A stretch of 64,000 nucleotides of DNA from Prochlorococcus marinus (GCF_001180245.1 NZ_CVSV01000131.1:62001-126000), one strand, 5' to 3'. Shown: positions 46,048-55,264, counted from the first letter of the stretch. The notes: generated by a model not told the origin, from the letters alone. A program made the numbers and translations.

Positions 46048-47253
46048 ATGACGCCTGAAAGGCTTGGCTTACTTTGGGGGATAACTGTATTTGCAGGCGC
46101 TTGCGCTCGATTATTCTCTTCTTTTACAGGATTCCCAAGTGTTGTTATTTTATTGCTTTCTGGATTATTAATTGGAAGATCAGGATTGGGACTTGTTGAG
46201 CCTTTAGATCTCGGGCAAGGGCTTGAAACTATTGTTGGGCTTTTGGTCTGTTTGGTTCTTTTTGAAGGGGGATTAAATTTAAAACTGCCTGAGGGGAATA
46301 TAAGAAATACTGTTTTAAAAATTTCATTGGTAAGACTTTTTATTTCATTATCAGCTGGAATTTTCATTGCTCATTGGCTGGCTGGCCTCTCATGGCAAGT
46401 TGCAGGAATATATAGTGCCATAGTTTTAGCTACTGGACCAACAGTTGTCTCTCCATTAGTGGAACAAATAAAATTAGCTTCCCCACTCTCGGAGGTTTTA
46501 AAAGCTGAGGGATTGCTGCTTGAACCAATTGGTGCAGTACTAGCATTACTGCTTTTAGAATTAACTTTAGGGGACCTTCATGGGATTAACGATGTATTTG
46601 TAGCATTAATGCAAAGATTAGGGGGAGGAGTTTTAATCGGATTAAGTGCAGGATGGTTACTATCAGAAATTTTAAAAAAAATTAAAAATGAAGCCTCATT
46701 TGGTACAGAGCTTCAAGTTACCCTTGGATTTATTTTCCTTGTGTATGGTATTTGCGAATTTTTTTTACCAGAATCAGGCTTGCCGGCTTCAGTCGCGGCA
46801 GGTTTTATTGTAGGCAAAAGAGAAGTTATAGATAAGGAGAGATTGGATAATCTAATAGGTGAATTAGCCCAATTAGCAATAACAGTACTTTTCCCTCTTT
46901 TGGCCGCTGACGTTTCTTGGGGTGAATTAAGTCCGCTAGGCTGGGGAGGGGTTGTTTGCGTTTTTATGTTGATGGTAATTGTTCGCCCTATTTCTATCTG
47001 GATAGCAACAATGGGGAGAGACTTGAACTTAAAAGAAAAAATATTTTTAGCCTGGGTAGCCCCAAGAGGTATTGTTACTGCAGCTGTAGCTTCTCTTTTT
47101 TCTATCAGATTAGAGCAGGCTGGTATCCTTGGGGCGGGCCGTCTACAAGGTTTAGTCTTTCTTACTATTTTGATGACAGTAGGGATACAGGGACTTTCAG
47201 CTAAACCTTTGGTAAATAGACTTAAATTAGGCCAAAAAAATAATTCTGATTGA
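46048..47253 (+). CDS. CPA1-type Na+/H+ (or K+/H+) antiporter
   Basis: The 401-residue polytopic protein has around 11-12 helices, with LVLFEGGLNLKL, IVLATGPTVVSPLVEQ and AWVAPRGIVTAAVASLFSI, all marks of the NhaP/CPA1 group. It exchanges protons for Na+ or K+ across the cytoplasmic membrane. There is no C-terminal regulatory TrkA domain. Its stop directly abuts the gltX stop (convergent). Confidence 0.93.
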   Translation: MTPERLGLLWGITVFAGACARLFSSFTGFPSVVILLLSGLLIGRSGLGLVEPLDLGQGLETIVGLLVCLVLFEGGLNLKLPEGNIRNTVLKISLVRLFISLSAGIFIAHWLAGLSWQVAGIYSAIVLATGPTVVSPLVEQIKLASPLSEVLKAEGLLLEPIGAVLALLLLELTLGDLHGINDVFVALMQRLGGGVLIGLSAGWLLSEILKKIKNEASFGTELQVTLGFIFLVYGICEFFLPESGLPASVAAGFIVGKREVIDKERLDNLIGELAQLAITVLFPLLAADVSWGELSPLGWGGVVCVFMLMVIVRPISIWIATMGRDLNLKEKIFLAWVAPRGIVTAAVASLFSIRLEQAGILGAGRLQGLVFLTILMTVGIQGLSAKPLVNRLKLGQKNNSD

Positions 47254-48684
47254 TTAAAGACACCTCTTAATTCGAGTTCTATCAGTTTTACTCTCTGCGA
47301 AAAGCTCCCAACTTTGAATTAAATCTGGCCCACTGAGAGATCCAAAAAAGGCTACTCTTAATGACTTCATTAAAATCCCTTTTTTAATATTATGCTTTTT
47401 TGAGATTTCGTTTATTATTTCTTTGGCTTTCTCTTTATTTAGTTTTATAATGTTTTGCTCAATTAAATAATTTAAGATTATTTTTAAAGATAATTTGCTT
47501 TCCTGGTTTTCCAAAAAATCTTGACCTTCTTTTTGAATTGTAGGTATTAAGAAAAATGGTTTTGATTGATCAATTGAATCTTTTAAAAGAGTCATAGAGT
47601 CTCTAATCAAAATTGCTAATTTAATAGCCCATTCTTGAGATGGCGGCTCCCAACCATTTTCATCCCAGTATTTTCTCATGATCTCAATTAACTTTATTGA
47701 TTCCATATTTTTTATATATTGAGAATTAATCCAGTTGAGTTTTTCCCAACTAAATTTGGCTCCAGCTTTATTTATTTCTGATAAGTCAAAAATTTCAGAT
47801 ATCTCTTCAAGTGAAAGTATTTCTCTGTCAGCAGATTTTGGAGACCAACCTAAAAATGCCATATAATTCGATAGGGCCTCAGGTAAATATCCCATTTCTC
47901 TAAATTCATCGATTGAAGTAACGCAATCTCTCTTGGATAATTTTTTCCCTTCGCTATTAAGTATTAAGGGTGTATGCGAAAAAGTTGGCAAATTAAAATT
48001 TAATGCTTTATAAAGCAATATTTGTTTTGCAGTGTTCGAGATATGGTCTTCACCCCTTACAACGTGAGTAATATGCATGAAATTATCATCAACTACAACT
48101 GCAAGATTATACAAAGGATCACCAATCTCATATCCCTTAGCCCTTCTTGATAAAACTAAATCACCGCCCAAATCCTTTCCTTGCCATTTGATTTCACCTC
48201 TTATCTGATCTACCCATTTAATAATAATTTTTTCATCAATCTTAAATCTTATTACTGAAGTCCGTCCTTGGGATATGAATGTTTCTATTTCTTCTTTTGA
48301 AAGACTTCTATGTCTATTATCATGCTTTGGAGGTAATCCTTTCTTTTTTTGTTCTTCTCTTAATTCAGATATTTCATCTTCTGATGTAAAGCACCTATAT
48401 GCAGCTCCACATTCCAATAGTTTTTTGATATAACTTTTGTGAATCGAAATTCGGTCACTTTGCTTAATAGGTTCTTCATCCCATTTAAGTCCAAGCCATT
48501 TCAAGCCCTCTAATATATTTTTTGTATATTCAGATTTAGATCGAAGAAAATCTGTATCTTCTATTCTGATAAGAAATTTTCCACCTATTTTTTGTGCATA
48601 CAACCAATTGAATAGTGCTGTTCGCGCTGTCCCAATATGAAATAAACCCGTTGGACTCGGGGCTAGTCTTAAACGTTTTTCCAA
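47254..48684 (-). CDS. gltX: Glutamyl-tRNA synthetase GltX
   Basis: The 476-residue class I synthetase has the HIGH motif (APSPTGLFHIGTARTALFNWL) and KLSKR (GKKLSKRDC) as the KMSKS equivalent. In organisms of this kind it charges tRNA-Glu for protein and for heme/chlorophyll through 5-aminolevulinate. The next gene upstream is tRNA-Asp. Confidence 0.97.
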   Translation of the reverse strand: MEKRLRLAPSPTGLFHIGTARTALFNWLYAQKIGGKFLIRIEDTDFLRSKSEYTKNILEGLKWLGLKWDEEPIKQSDRISIHKSYIKKLLECGAAYRCFTSEDEISELREEQKKKGLPPKHDNRHRSLSKEEIETFISQGRTSVIRFKIDEKIIIKWVDQIRGEIKWQGKDLGGDLVLSRRAKGYEIGDPLYNLAVVVDDNFMHITHVVRGEDHISNTAKQILLYKALNFNLPTFSHTPLILNSEGKKLSKRDCVTSIDEFREMGYLPEALSNYMAFLGWSPKSADREILSLEEISEIFDLSEINKAGAKFSWEKLNWINSQYIKNMESIKLIEIMRKYWDENGWEPPSQEWAIKLAILIRDSMTLLKDSIDQSKPFFLIPTIQKEGQDFLENQESKLSLKIILNYLIEQNIIKLNKEKAKEIINEISKKHNIKKGILMKSLRVAFFGSLSGPDLIQSWELFAESKTDRTRIKRCL

Positions 48685-48701
48685 ATTTCTTTTAGAAAAA
48701 A

Positions 48702-48775
48702 CGGGACCGACGGGATTCGAACCCGCAACTTCCGCCGTGACAGGGCGGTGCTCTAACCAGTTGAACTACGGTCCC
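48702..48775 (-). tRNA. tRNA-Asp (anticodon GTC)
   Basis: On the minus strand a 74-base cloverleaf folds: GGGACCG acceptor pairing with CGGTCCC, D arm GTTCAACTGGTTAGAGC, anticodon stem CCGCC/GGCGG with loop CTGTCAC (anticodon GTC, window 48739-48741), and T arm GCGGGTTCGAATCCCGT. Discriminator base is G. CCA is not encoded. It lies just upstream of gltX. Confidence 0.97.
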
Positions 48776-48924
48776 AGAGTTTTGTTCTAAGTTTATTTAG
48801 AACTTCATTCTTAAAATTATCAGATCATAATACTTAATTTATGGGGTTGTAATAAAAAAAATTTATTAATTTGAGGATTTACAGAAATAATTAGTTTTTT
48901 AACTGCCTTAGTGTATACAACTAT
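48776..48924. other. Gap between the KOW-like gene and tRNA-Asp
   Basis: This 149-base stretch holds a 7-bp hairpin GTTCTAA (48784-48790)/TTAGAAC (48797-48803) ending 9 bases before the tRNA 5' end. On the minus strand it is followed by A residues, not U, so it is not a standard terminator. No open frame of interest is visible. Confidence 0.4.
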
Positions 48925-49119
48925 TTATTTTTGAGGTCTAAAACCAGCAGGTTCTATCAACCTAACTTGGTTGCCTCTAGCAGTAAATTCTCTGCCTTGG
49001 TCACTTTGTACGACAACTCTCCCACCAGACTTAACTCTGATAACTCTTGCACGAACCCATCCTAAAGCTGCTGATTCGAGGACTTTAACTACGTCCCCAG
49101 GTTGAAGATCTAACTCCAT
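48925..49119 (-). CDS. 64-residue KOW/SH3-like basic protein between two tRNA genes
   Basis: The product (MELDLQPGDVVKVLESAALG, WVRARVIRVKSGGRVVVQSD, QGREFTARGNQVRLIEPAGF, RPQK) is an all-beta, Gly/Val/Arg-rich chain that looks like a KOW or SH3-like barrel. Its composition is unlike neighbours: few Lys, Ile and Asn, many Arg, Val and Gly, implying strong protein-level constraint. It lies between tRNA-Trp and tRNA-Asp next to rplS, so a role near translation is a guess from position. Confidence 0.75.
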   Translation of the reverse strand: MELDLQPGDVVKVLESAALGWVRARVIRVKSGGRVVVQSDQGREFTARGNQVRLIEPAGFRPQK

Positions 49120-49153
49120 CTTATGAAAAATGATTTACATAATGTTGATCAAA

Positions 49154-49226
49154 CGCGTCGTGGAGGACTTGAACCCCCGACATCAGGTTTTGGAGACCTG
49201 CGTTCTACCAACTGAACTAACGACGC
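49154..49226 (-). tRNA. tRNA-Trp (anticodon CCA)
   Basis: The 73-base minus-strand cloverleaf has acceptor GCGTCGT/ACGACGC, D arm AGTTCAGTTGGTAGAAC, anticodon stem CAGGT/ACCTG with loop CTCCAAA (anticodon CCA at 49191-49193), and T arm GGGGGTTCAAGTCCTC. Discriminator is G. It lies 53 bases after rplS (minus-strand order). Confidence 0.97.
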
Positions 49227-49279
49227 ATTTAAATAATTATAAGCGTCTTTGTGACCAATAAGTTGATTAATTTACAACT

Positions 49280-49759
49280 TTATCGATCAAAGCGTTGTTT
49301 TACGCGAGTAGCTTTTCCTACTCTATCTCTAAGATAGAATAACTTAGCTCTTCTTACTTTACCTCTACGTTCAACTTTTAGAGAGGCAACCTGTGGACTA
49401 TGTAGCATAAATACTCTTTCAACACCTATACCCTGAAAAATTCTTCTAACTGTAATAGTCTGGTTAATTCCTCCATGTCTTTTTGCTATGACAACGCCTT
49501 CATAAGGTTGGACTCTTTCTTTATTACCTTCTGTAATTTTCACTCCAACTTTAACAGTGTCACCTACATAAATTTCTGGTAATTCTTTTTTTAATTGTTC
49601 GTTTTCAAATTCCTTAATAAGATTGGATGCGCTTAAGGTTTGTGTAGTCTCAGAAACCGTATTTTTATCTATTTGTTCAACTGCTACATCAACTGATGCG
49701 TCGGCTTTAATACCGGTTTCTAAATCCTTCTCTTGTTTCTCTTTGGCCATTTTGGTCAT
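49280..49759 (-). CDS. rplS: 50S ribosomal protein L19 with N-terminal extension
   Basis: The 159-residue protein has the L19 core (about 55-155): [54 protein letters not shown] and the basic end [22 protein letters not shown]. The first about 50 residues ([20 protein letters not shown]) are an acidic extension absent from the E. coli protein and are a known type in cyanobacteria. A start at the internal Met4 is equally possible. Confidence 0.95.
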   Translation of the reverse strand: MTKMAKEKQEKDLETGIKADASVDVAVEQIDKNTVSETTQTLSASNLIKEFENEQLKKELPEIYVGDTVKVGVKITEGNKERVQPYEGVVIAKRHGGINQTITVRRIFQGIGVERVFMLHSPQVASLKVERRGKVRRAKLFYLRDRVGKATRVKQRFDR

Positions 49760-49782
49760 TATTATCCTACAAGTTCTATATC

Positions 49783-50091
49783 TTAACCTTTTGACTCGCC
49801 TTTAGTAACCTTTTTGGTAAATGAAATTGTTTTTGAAAACATTTGGAATCCTGTGACGAGCATCCATAAAACTCCAAGGGAATTAAATATTACGTATATA
49901 AGTTCCCCATTATCTCCAAGCCATTCGCCCTCGTGGAGAGACATTAACCAATGAACTTGTTCTCTAGAGTACCCCAGTAAATCTTTTGAAACCCTATAAA
50001 GAAGACCAGTAATTGAAGATATAAATAATGGAAGAAAAATCCAGGGCGCCAAAGCCTTATGAAATTGCCTAGAATTAAATAAAGTTTTCAT
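49783..50091 (-). CDS. PepSY-associated TM-type small membrane protein
   Basis: The 102 residues hold two membrane spans ([20 protein letters not shown], then [20 protein letters not shown]) with a polar connection ([20 protein letters not shown]). This resembles the PepSY-associated membrane region ([11 protein letters not shown]... SLHEGEWLG). No PepSY domain itself is left in this short protein. The function is unknown. It is upstream of rplS by 23 bases. Confidence 0.75.
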   Translation of the reverse strand: MKTLFNSRQFHKALAPWIFLPLFISSITGLLYRVSKDLLGYSREQVHWLMSLHEGEWLGDNGELIYVIFNSLGVLWMLVTGFQMFSKTISFTKKVTKGESKG

Positions 50092-50186
50092 TTTAGTTTC
50101 TTTCCCGTTGTTATTGATAGATTTAAAGTAGCCAAGATTATAAAGGCTATTTTGAAGATATTCACTTATTACTATTATTTATTCCA

Positions 50187-51026
50187 ATGAGACATTTTGC
50201 AGATCTTTTGTTAAATAAAAATAATTCTAAAGCTAATGATCAAGTTCCTTTTATTCAGAGGAGAAGAGGAATCGAAATAAAGTCTTCTCGGGAAATAAAT
50301 TTGATGAAAAAATCTAGCAGAATTGTAGCTACTGTTTTGAGAGAAATTAATGACTTAATTAAACCTGGAATGAGTACAAAAGATTTAGATGATTTTGCAG
50401 AAAAGAGAATAAAAAGTTTTGGAGCTGTGCCAAGCTTCAAAGGCTACCATGGATTCCCTTCTAGTATTTGTTCTAGTATCAATAATGAGGTTGTCCACGG
50501 TATTCCAAATAAAAATAAAATAATTAAAAATGGTGACTTGGTTAAAATTGATACAGGGGCATATTTAGATGGTTTCCATGGAGATAGTTGTATATCAATT
50601 TGTGTAGGAGAAGTTAGTCCAAAGGCTCAAAAACTTAGTGATATAGCTTTTAAAGCATTGTATGCGGGCCTTTCGAAAATCAAAGCAGGTAATACACTTC
50701 TAGATGTGGCTGGAGAGATCGAAGACGTTGTTGTAAAAAATGGCTTTAGTGTTGTAGAAGACTATACAGGTCATGGAGTTGGCCGAAATCTTCATGAAGA
50801 ACCATCGGTATTTAATTTTCGAACCAAAGAATTGCCTAACGTCATACTTCGCGAAGGAATGACATTAGCGGTGGAACCTATTGTTAATGAAGGGACTAAA
50901 TTTTGCAAAACACTAAATGATAGATGGACCGTAATAACAAAAGATGGAAAACTATCGGCCCAATGGGAGCATACAATAGTTGTTTTAAAAGATGGTATTG
51001 AAATATTGACAGATCGAGATTTTTAG
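50187..51026 (+). CDS. map: Methionine aminopeptidase type I (Map)
   Basis: The 279-residue enzyme has the metal ligands in KIDTGAYLDGFHGDSC (two Asp), DYTGHGVGRNLHEEP (His) and LAVEPIVNEG / WEHTIVV (Glu residues), plus the substrate His in GYHGFPSSIC. It removes initiator Met. A 30-residue N-terminal extension precedes the catalytic domain, without an SH3-binding zinc region. Confidence 0.96.
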   Translation: MRHFADLLLNKNNSKANDQVPFIQRRRGIEIKSSREINLMKKSSRIVATVLREINDLIKPGMSTKDLDDFAEKRIKSFGAVPSFKGYHGFPSSICSSINNEVVHGIPNKNKIIKNGDLVKIDTGAYLDGFHGDSCISICVGEVSPKAQKLSDIAFKALYAGLSKIKAGNTLLDVAGEIEDVVVKNGFSVVEDYTGHGVGRNLHEEPSVFNFRTKELPNVILREGMTLAVEPIVNEGTKFCKTLNDRWTVITKDGKLSAQWEHTIVVLKDGIEILTDRDF

Positions 51027-51029
51027 GCA

Positions 51030-51749
51030 CTAAGATTTATATTTATAGATAATTTGGCAATATAAAAAATTAAAAAATTCTTTTAATGGGAAAAGTAAAT
51101 ATGTTAAAGGGTTTGGACTAATTATTACTAAATAATTTTTTGAATTGGCTAAATCATAAATTTTTTTAGAAACAAATTTGGGACTCATTATTCCGATAGG
51201 ATTTAATTCTGATTTAAAAGGCCCTAAGATGATTTTTTTAATTATTAATTTTTTCTTTGTATTTTTGTCCAGTAGATTTTTTTTGAAAGAAACTAATTGA
51301 CCAATAAGGGATTTACTAATCTCATATGACGGATTTAAGGCGGGTAATATTTCTGCTTCAGATGTATTTATCCAAATCTCTTTTTTTATTTGTGAATCAT
51401 TGCTTAGAGCAATATCTTCAAATAAATTTAAAAATTTGAATTTGCTTAATGCATTTATCTCAATTGAGTTTTCATAATTAGAATTTTCTCTACTCAAATC
51501 ATAGATACCATGGTTCAAAATTAAAATGTCTATATTCTCTAATTGTTTTTTTAATGACGACTCCTTCCCACATTCCCATTTAATCCATTCATTTGGAGAT
51601 TCAAGATTTATTTCATAATTAGTTTTACTATGAGTAAATCCAATCACTTTATATCCTTTTTGACGAAACAACTTTGTTAATTCTTTCCCTAGCGCACCTG
51701 AAGCTCCAGTAATCCCTATGGTTTTTTCGTTTTTGGTTGGATTTATCAT
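51030..51749 (-). CDS. Short-chain dehydrogenase/reductase
   Basis: The 239-residue SDR has the nucleotide motif GITGASGALGKELTKLF and LNHGIYD for NNAG, plus a catalytic Tyr-x-x-x-Lys in NPSYEISKSL. The substrate is unknown. The C-terminal end is hydrophobic (NPLTYLLFPLKEFFNFLYCQ), which could be membrane-associated. It converges on map with 3 bases between. Confidence 0.85.
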   Translation of the reverse strand: MINPTKNEKTIGITGASGALGKELTKLFRQKGYKVIGFTHSKTNYEINLESPNEWIKWECGKESSLKKQLENIDILILNHGIYDLSRENSNYENSIEINALSKFKFLNLFEDIALSNDSQIKKEIWINTSEAEILPALNPSYEISKSLIGQLVSFKKNLLDKNTKKKLIIKKIILGPFKSELNPIGIMSPKFVSKKIYDLANSKNYLVIISPNPLTYLLFPLKEFFNFLYCQIIYKYKS

Positions 51750-51904
51750 TTTGCTTGATTTTTATGAGATACCAAAGAATTAAAATAAATTTATCAAAAA
51801 AAGATTATTTATTTTTTTTATTTGATTAAAACTCATAAATAAATATTTGTTTAGTTCTGAAAAAAATATTATCTTAAACCTATTAATAAATAATTTACTA
51901 AATT

Positions 51905-53014
51905 ATGAGCGATATATTATTAATTGGCTCGTGTGAGCCATTTAGTGGTAAGTCTGCAATGGTTCTTGGGATAGCAAAAAAACTTTTACAGAAGAAAAAA
52001 AAAGTACGCATTGGAAAACCTTTAGCAACTTGCATTGAACTTACAAATCTCCCCTCAATGTCTTATGAAGGATTAATAGATGATGATGTTAAGTTTATTG
52101 GATCAACGTTAAATATCGAAGAGGAGAATTTAATTTCTTCAGTAGGGTTATTGGATAATATCTCAGCTGAAAAAAGAATCTTCAATAAAGACTTACTCCC
52201 AGGAAAAGGTTTTGATCAGATTGAAGGATTGGTTAATGATGATTTTGAAGGTCTTAATATTTTAGAGGCAGCCGGAAGTCTTCATGAGGGTATGATTTAT
52301 GGCTTAAGTCTCCCACAACTAGCTAAGGATTTAGATGCGAAAGTTTTAATTGTGAATTTATGGGAGGATTGTAAAAGTGTTGATGCATTACTTGATGCGA
52401 AAAAACAATTAGGTGAGAAATTGGCTGGAGTTGTATTAAATGGAGTTTTGCCGCAAGAACTCGAAAAAGTAAAAAATGAAATAATACCCTCTCTTAAAGA
52501 TCTGGATATTGAAGTGTTTGGAGTGATGCCTAAATCACCACTTCTTAGAAGTGTCACTGTAGGCGAGCTTGTAAGAAGACTTGATGCCCAAGTAATTTGT
52601 TGCCCTGAAAAAGATCAATTGCTTGTTGAAACATTAAGCATTGGTGCGATGGGGGTAAATTCTGCAATGGAATTTTTCAGGAGAAGACGAAATATGGCTG
52701 TAGTTACTGGAGCTGATAGAACTGATATCCAACTTGCTGCTTTGGAGGCTTCGACTCAATGCCTTATTTTAACTGGTTTAGGAGATCCTTTGTCACAATT
52801 GATTCATAGAGCGGAGGAATTGGAGGTGCCAATCTTAAAGGTGGAATTAGATACTCTTTCCTCCGTGGAAATTATTGAACAAGCTTTTGGTCATGTCAGA
52901 ATACATGAATCAATTAAAGCTTCTTATGCTATTCAATTAGTTCAAGAGCATGTAAATCTAAACAGAATTCTCGAAAAGATAGATTTTCCCTGCAATTTTT
53001 CAGATAAATGCTAA
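51905..53014 (+). CDS. P-loop/DRTGG protein (BioD-like plus DRTGG, phosphotransacetylase-type N-terminus without the PTA domain)
   Basis: The 369-residue protein begins with a P-loop ATPase (IGSCEPFSGKSAMVLGI near residue 6, NILEAAGSLHEGM) of the dethiobiotin synthetase type. Residues about 220-330 form a DRTGG domain (NMAVVTGADRTDIQLAALEA, then LTGLGDPLSQLIHRAEELEV). It stops there, whereas the related phosphate acetyltransferases have another 330 residues of catalytic PTA domain. It is therefore probably a regulatory ATP-binding protein. Three further soluble genes follow closely on the same strand (53040-54352). Confidence 0.8.
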   Translation: MSDILLIGSCEPFSGKSAMVLGIAKKLLQKKKKVRIGKPLATCIELTNLPSMSYEGLIDDDVKFIGSTLNIEEENLISSVGLLDNISAEKRIFNKDLLPGKGFDQIEGLVNDDFEGLNILEAAGSLHEGMIYGLSLPQLAKDLDAKVLIVNLWEDCKSVDALLDAKKQLGEKLAGVVLNGVLPQELEKVKNEIIPSLKDLDIEVFGVMPKSPLLRSVTVGELVRRLDAQVICCPEKDQLLVETLSIGAMGVNSAMEFFRRRRNMAVVTGADRTDIQLAALEASTQCLILTGLGDPLSQLIHRAEELEVPILKVELDTLSSVEIIEQAFGHVRIHESIKASYAIQLVQEHVNLNRILEKIDFPCNFSDKC

Positions 53015-53039
53015 TTTCAAATATAGGAACTTTATTATT

Positions 53040-53552
53040 TTGAGTCGCTCTTTAGATCTACCAGCAACCGAAGGTGTTGATGCCTTAGCTCAAGAACTTG
53101 CAAAACTCCAAGATAATGGGAAAAGGAGAATTGCTTTTTTAGGTAGTAGACACGTACCGGTCGTAGATATCCACTTAATTGAGTTGATAGCAAGGTCGTT
53201 AGCAGAGGAAGGACATAATATCCTTACGTCTGGGTCTCAAGGTGTTAATGCAGCTGTTATTCGAGCTGTCTTAGATATTAATCCATCATTATTAACTGTT
53301 TTATTACCACAAAGTCTTGATAGACAAATTCCTGAAATAAAGGACCAACTTGAGAGGGTTATGCATTTGGTTGAAAAAAGTGAAAATGATGAATTACCTT
53401 TGCCACTTGCAAGTAGTCTTTGTAATCAAGAAATTATTACTAGGTGCGATCAATTAATATGCTTTGCCTTTCACGATAGTGAAACTTTGCTAAATAGTTG
53501 TAGATGTGCTGAAGAAATGGGCAAAGTGGTTAGTTTGTTGTTTTTTGATTAA
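53040..53552 (+). CDS. SLOG/DprA-like nucleotide- or DNA-binding Rossmann protein
   Basis: The 170-residue product has RRIAFLGSRHVPVVDIHLIE and NILTSGSQGVNAAVIRAVLD, a pattern close to the SLOG (LOG/DprA) glycine motif, where the loop GSQGVNAA binds nucleotide or sugar. It lacks the long DprA C-terminus. The start is TTG, 25 bases after the preceding gene, so it looks translationally linked to the P-loop/DRTGG gene. Its role is unknown. Confidence 0.7.
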   Translation: MSRSLDLPATEGVDALAQELAKLQDNGKRRIAFLGSRHVPVVDIHLIELIARSLAEEGHNILTSGSQGVNAAVIRAVLDINPSLLTVLLPQSLDRQIPEIKDQLERVMHLVEKSENDELPLPLASSLCNQEIITRCDQLICFAFHDSETLLNSCRCAEEMGKVVSLLFFD

Positions 53553-53618
53553 ATTAACCCATTTCCCCTTATTAAAAGATGATTTATGCTAATAATATTT
53601 AGCGTTTAATAATTTACC

Positions 53619-54116
53619 ATGGCAGAAAGTTTTTCATTTGATGTAGTTTCTGATTTTGATAGACAAGAATTAGTCAATACTTTGGATCAAGTTAAAAGGG
53701 AAATTTCTCAGCGTTACGATTTGAAGGGCACGGATACTTCAATTGAATTAGATAAAGAAAATATTTTTATAATCACCAATAGCGAACTAACCTTAAATGC
53801 TGTAAATGACATAATTAGACAAAAGGCAATAAAAAGAAACTTATCTTTGAAAATATTTGACTACGGTGAACTTGAAATGGTTAGCGGTAATAGGATTAAA
53901 CAGACAATTTTATTAAAACAAGGAATTAAACAAGAAATTGCAAAAAAAATTAGTAAAAATATAAGAGATCAAATAAAAAAAATTAATGTCAGTATCAATG
54001 GAGAAACTCTCAGAGTAGCTAGTAAGAGCAAAAATGATCTTCAATTAGCAATTAAGCTTGTTAGTGAGTTGGAAGAGTCTTTGAACATTCCCCTAAAAGC
54101 TAATAACTTTAGATAA
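53619..54116 (+). CDS. yajQ: YajQ family nucleotide-binding protein (DUF520)
   Basis: The 165 residues match YajQ: FSFDVVSDFDRQELVNTLDQ at the N-terminus, EISQRYDLKGTDTSIELDKE and KKINVSINGETLRVASKSKND near the end. Family members bind nucleotides and RNA, and one has been reported as a c-di-GMP effector. It is the third gene of the 51905-54352 run. Confidence 0.93.
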   Translation: MAESFSFDVVSDFDRQELVNTLDQVKREISQRYDLKGTDTSIELDKENIFIITNSELTLNAVNDIIRQKAIKRNLSLKIFDYGELEMVSGNRIKQTILLKQGIKQEIAKKISKNIRDQIKKINVSINGETLRVASKSKNDLQLAIKLVSELEESLNIPLKANNFR

Positions 54117-54142
54117 AATTTTTAATAGGATTATTTTAAAAT

Positions 54143-54352
54143 ATGGCAGATCATTCAGAATCTCTCATTAAATCACTCATTAAGAAGGTAAAAGAATATC
54201 CTCGTTTTTCAAAAGGAGAAATAGAGAAATTTTGTTGGATGGCGGTACATGAGCATAAGCATGGTGTTTTACCCTCTGAATATGACATAAGGGAAATAGA
54301 TGAGGATCTTTATTTAGAACTTTTGCAAGAATTTAAATCAAATATCCATTAA
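54143..54352 (+). CDS. Small His-containing cyanobacterial protein
   Basis: The 69-residue product is soluble and mostly helical (SLIKSLIKKVKEYPRFSKGE, IEKFCWMAVHEHKHGVLPSE). The His-Glu-His-Lys-His cluster is notable. I do not recognise the family. It follows yajQ by 26 bases and precedes the prohibitin gene by 108, so it may be the last gene of that run. Confidence 0.65.
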   Translation: MADHSESLIKSLIKKVKEYPRFSKGEIEKFCWMAVHEHKHGVLPSEYDIREIDEDLYLELLQEFKSNIH

Positions 54353-54460
54353 AACTATCTGTATTTAAAATCACAATTATTAAAAAAATATTTTAATTAA
54401 ATGTCTTATTAATGCACTAATTAGTCTATTTAAATATGATTAATTAAAAGAAAAAATTTA

Positions 54461-55264
54461 ATGTCAACATCCTTTAAAAATGTCACACCAACAGGTCCTG
54501 GTGGGACAGCAACCCTTTTGATTGTATTGTCTTTTACTGGGTTTCTTTTACTTACCCAATCTCTTTTTGTTGTGCCTTCAGGACAAGTTGCAGTTGTTAC
54601 AACTTTAGGGAAAGTAAGTGGGCCATCAAGGAGAGCTGGTTTAAACTTTAAACTTCCATTCATTCAGTCTGTATATCCATTTGATATAAAAACTCAAGTT
54701 CAACCTGAAAAATTTGAAACTTTAACTAAAGATCTTCAAGTTATTAGAGCTACCGCTACTGTTAAGTACTCAGTAAAACCTAACGAAGCAGGTAGGATTT
54801 TCGCAACAATTGCAAGCAGAAATAGCGATGTATATCAGAAAATTGTTCAGCCATCTTTGCTAAAAGCTCTTAAATCAGTTTTTTCTCAATATGAGCTAGA
54901 AACAATTGCTACTGAATTTGCAGTGATTTCTGAGAAAGTAGGAGATACTGTTGCAAAAGAACTTAATTCATTCGACTACGTAGATGTTAAAAGTTTAGAT
55001 CTTACTGGATTAGAGATCGCTGAAGAATATAGAGCTGCTATTGAACAAAAGCAAATAGCTGGTCAGCAATTACTTAGAGCAAAGACAGAAGTTGAAATTG
55101 CAGAACAAGAAGCACTTAGATATGAGACATTAAATAGAAGTCTTGACGATCAGGTGCTTTTCAAATTATTTCTTGACAAATGGGATGGAAGTACACAAGT
55201 TGTTCCTGGCTTACCAGGTTCAGAAGGAGGTAGCCCCCCAGTAATAGTTGGTGGTAGAAGATAA
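54461..55264 (+). CDS. phb: Prohibitin/SPFH-family membrane protein
   Basis: The 267 residues comprise an N-terminal span (TATLLIVLSFTGFLLLTQSL), the SPFH domain (VPSGQVAVVTTLGKVSGPSR, then FDIKTQVQPEKFETLTKDLQ, ATVKYSVKPNEAGRIF) and a coiled-coil tail (IAEEYRAAIEQKQIAGQQLL, RAKTEVEIAEQEALRYE). Prohibitins form ring scaffolds and bind the FtsH protease. It ends close to a strong bidirectional terminator. Confidence 0.95.
   Translation: MSTSFKNVTPTGPGGTATLLIVLSFTGFLLLTQSLFVVPSGQVAVVTTLGKVSGPSRRAGLNFKLPFIQSVYPFDIKTQVQPEKFETLTKDLQVIRATATVKYSVKPNEAGRIFATIASRNSDVYQKIVQPSLLKALKSVFSQYELETIATEFAVISEKVGDTVAKELNSFDYVDVKSLDLTGLEIAEEYRAAIEQKQIAGQQLLRAKTEVEIAEQEALRYETLNRSLDDQVLFKLFLDKWDGSTQVVPGLPGSEGGSPPVIVGGRR

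Noticed and set aside
48784..48803. Hairpin near tRNA-Asp as a terminator of the KOW-like gene
   Set aside because: On the transcribed strand it is followed by A residues, not U; it may just be part of the leader.
51761..51839. Inverted repeat TTTATGAG/CTCATAAA in the gap between the SDR gene and the P-loop/DRTGG gene
   Set aside because: The arms are 8 bp, about 63 bases apart and AT-rich; likely chance, with no sign of a paired operator.
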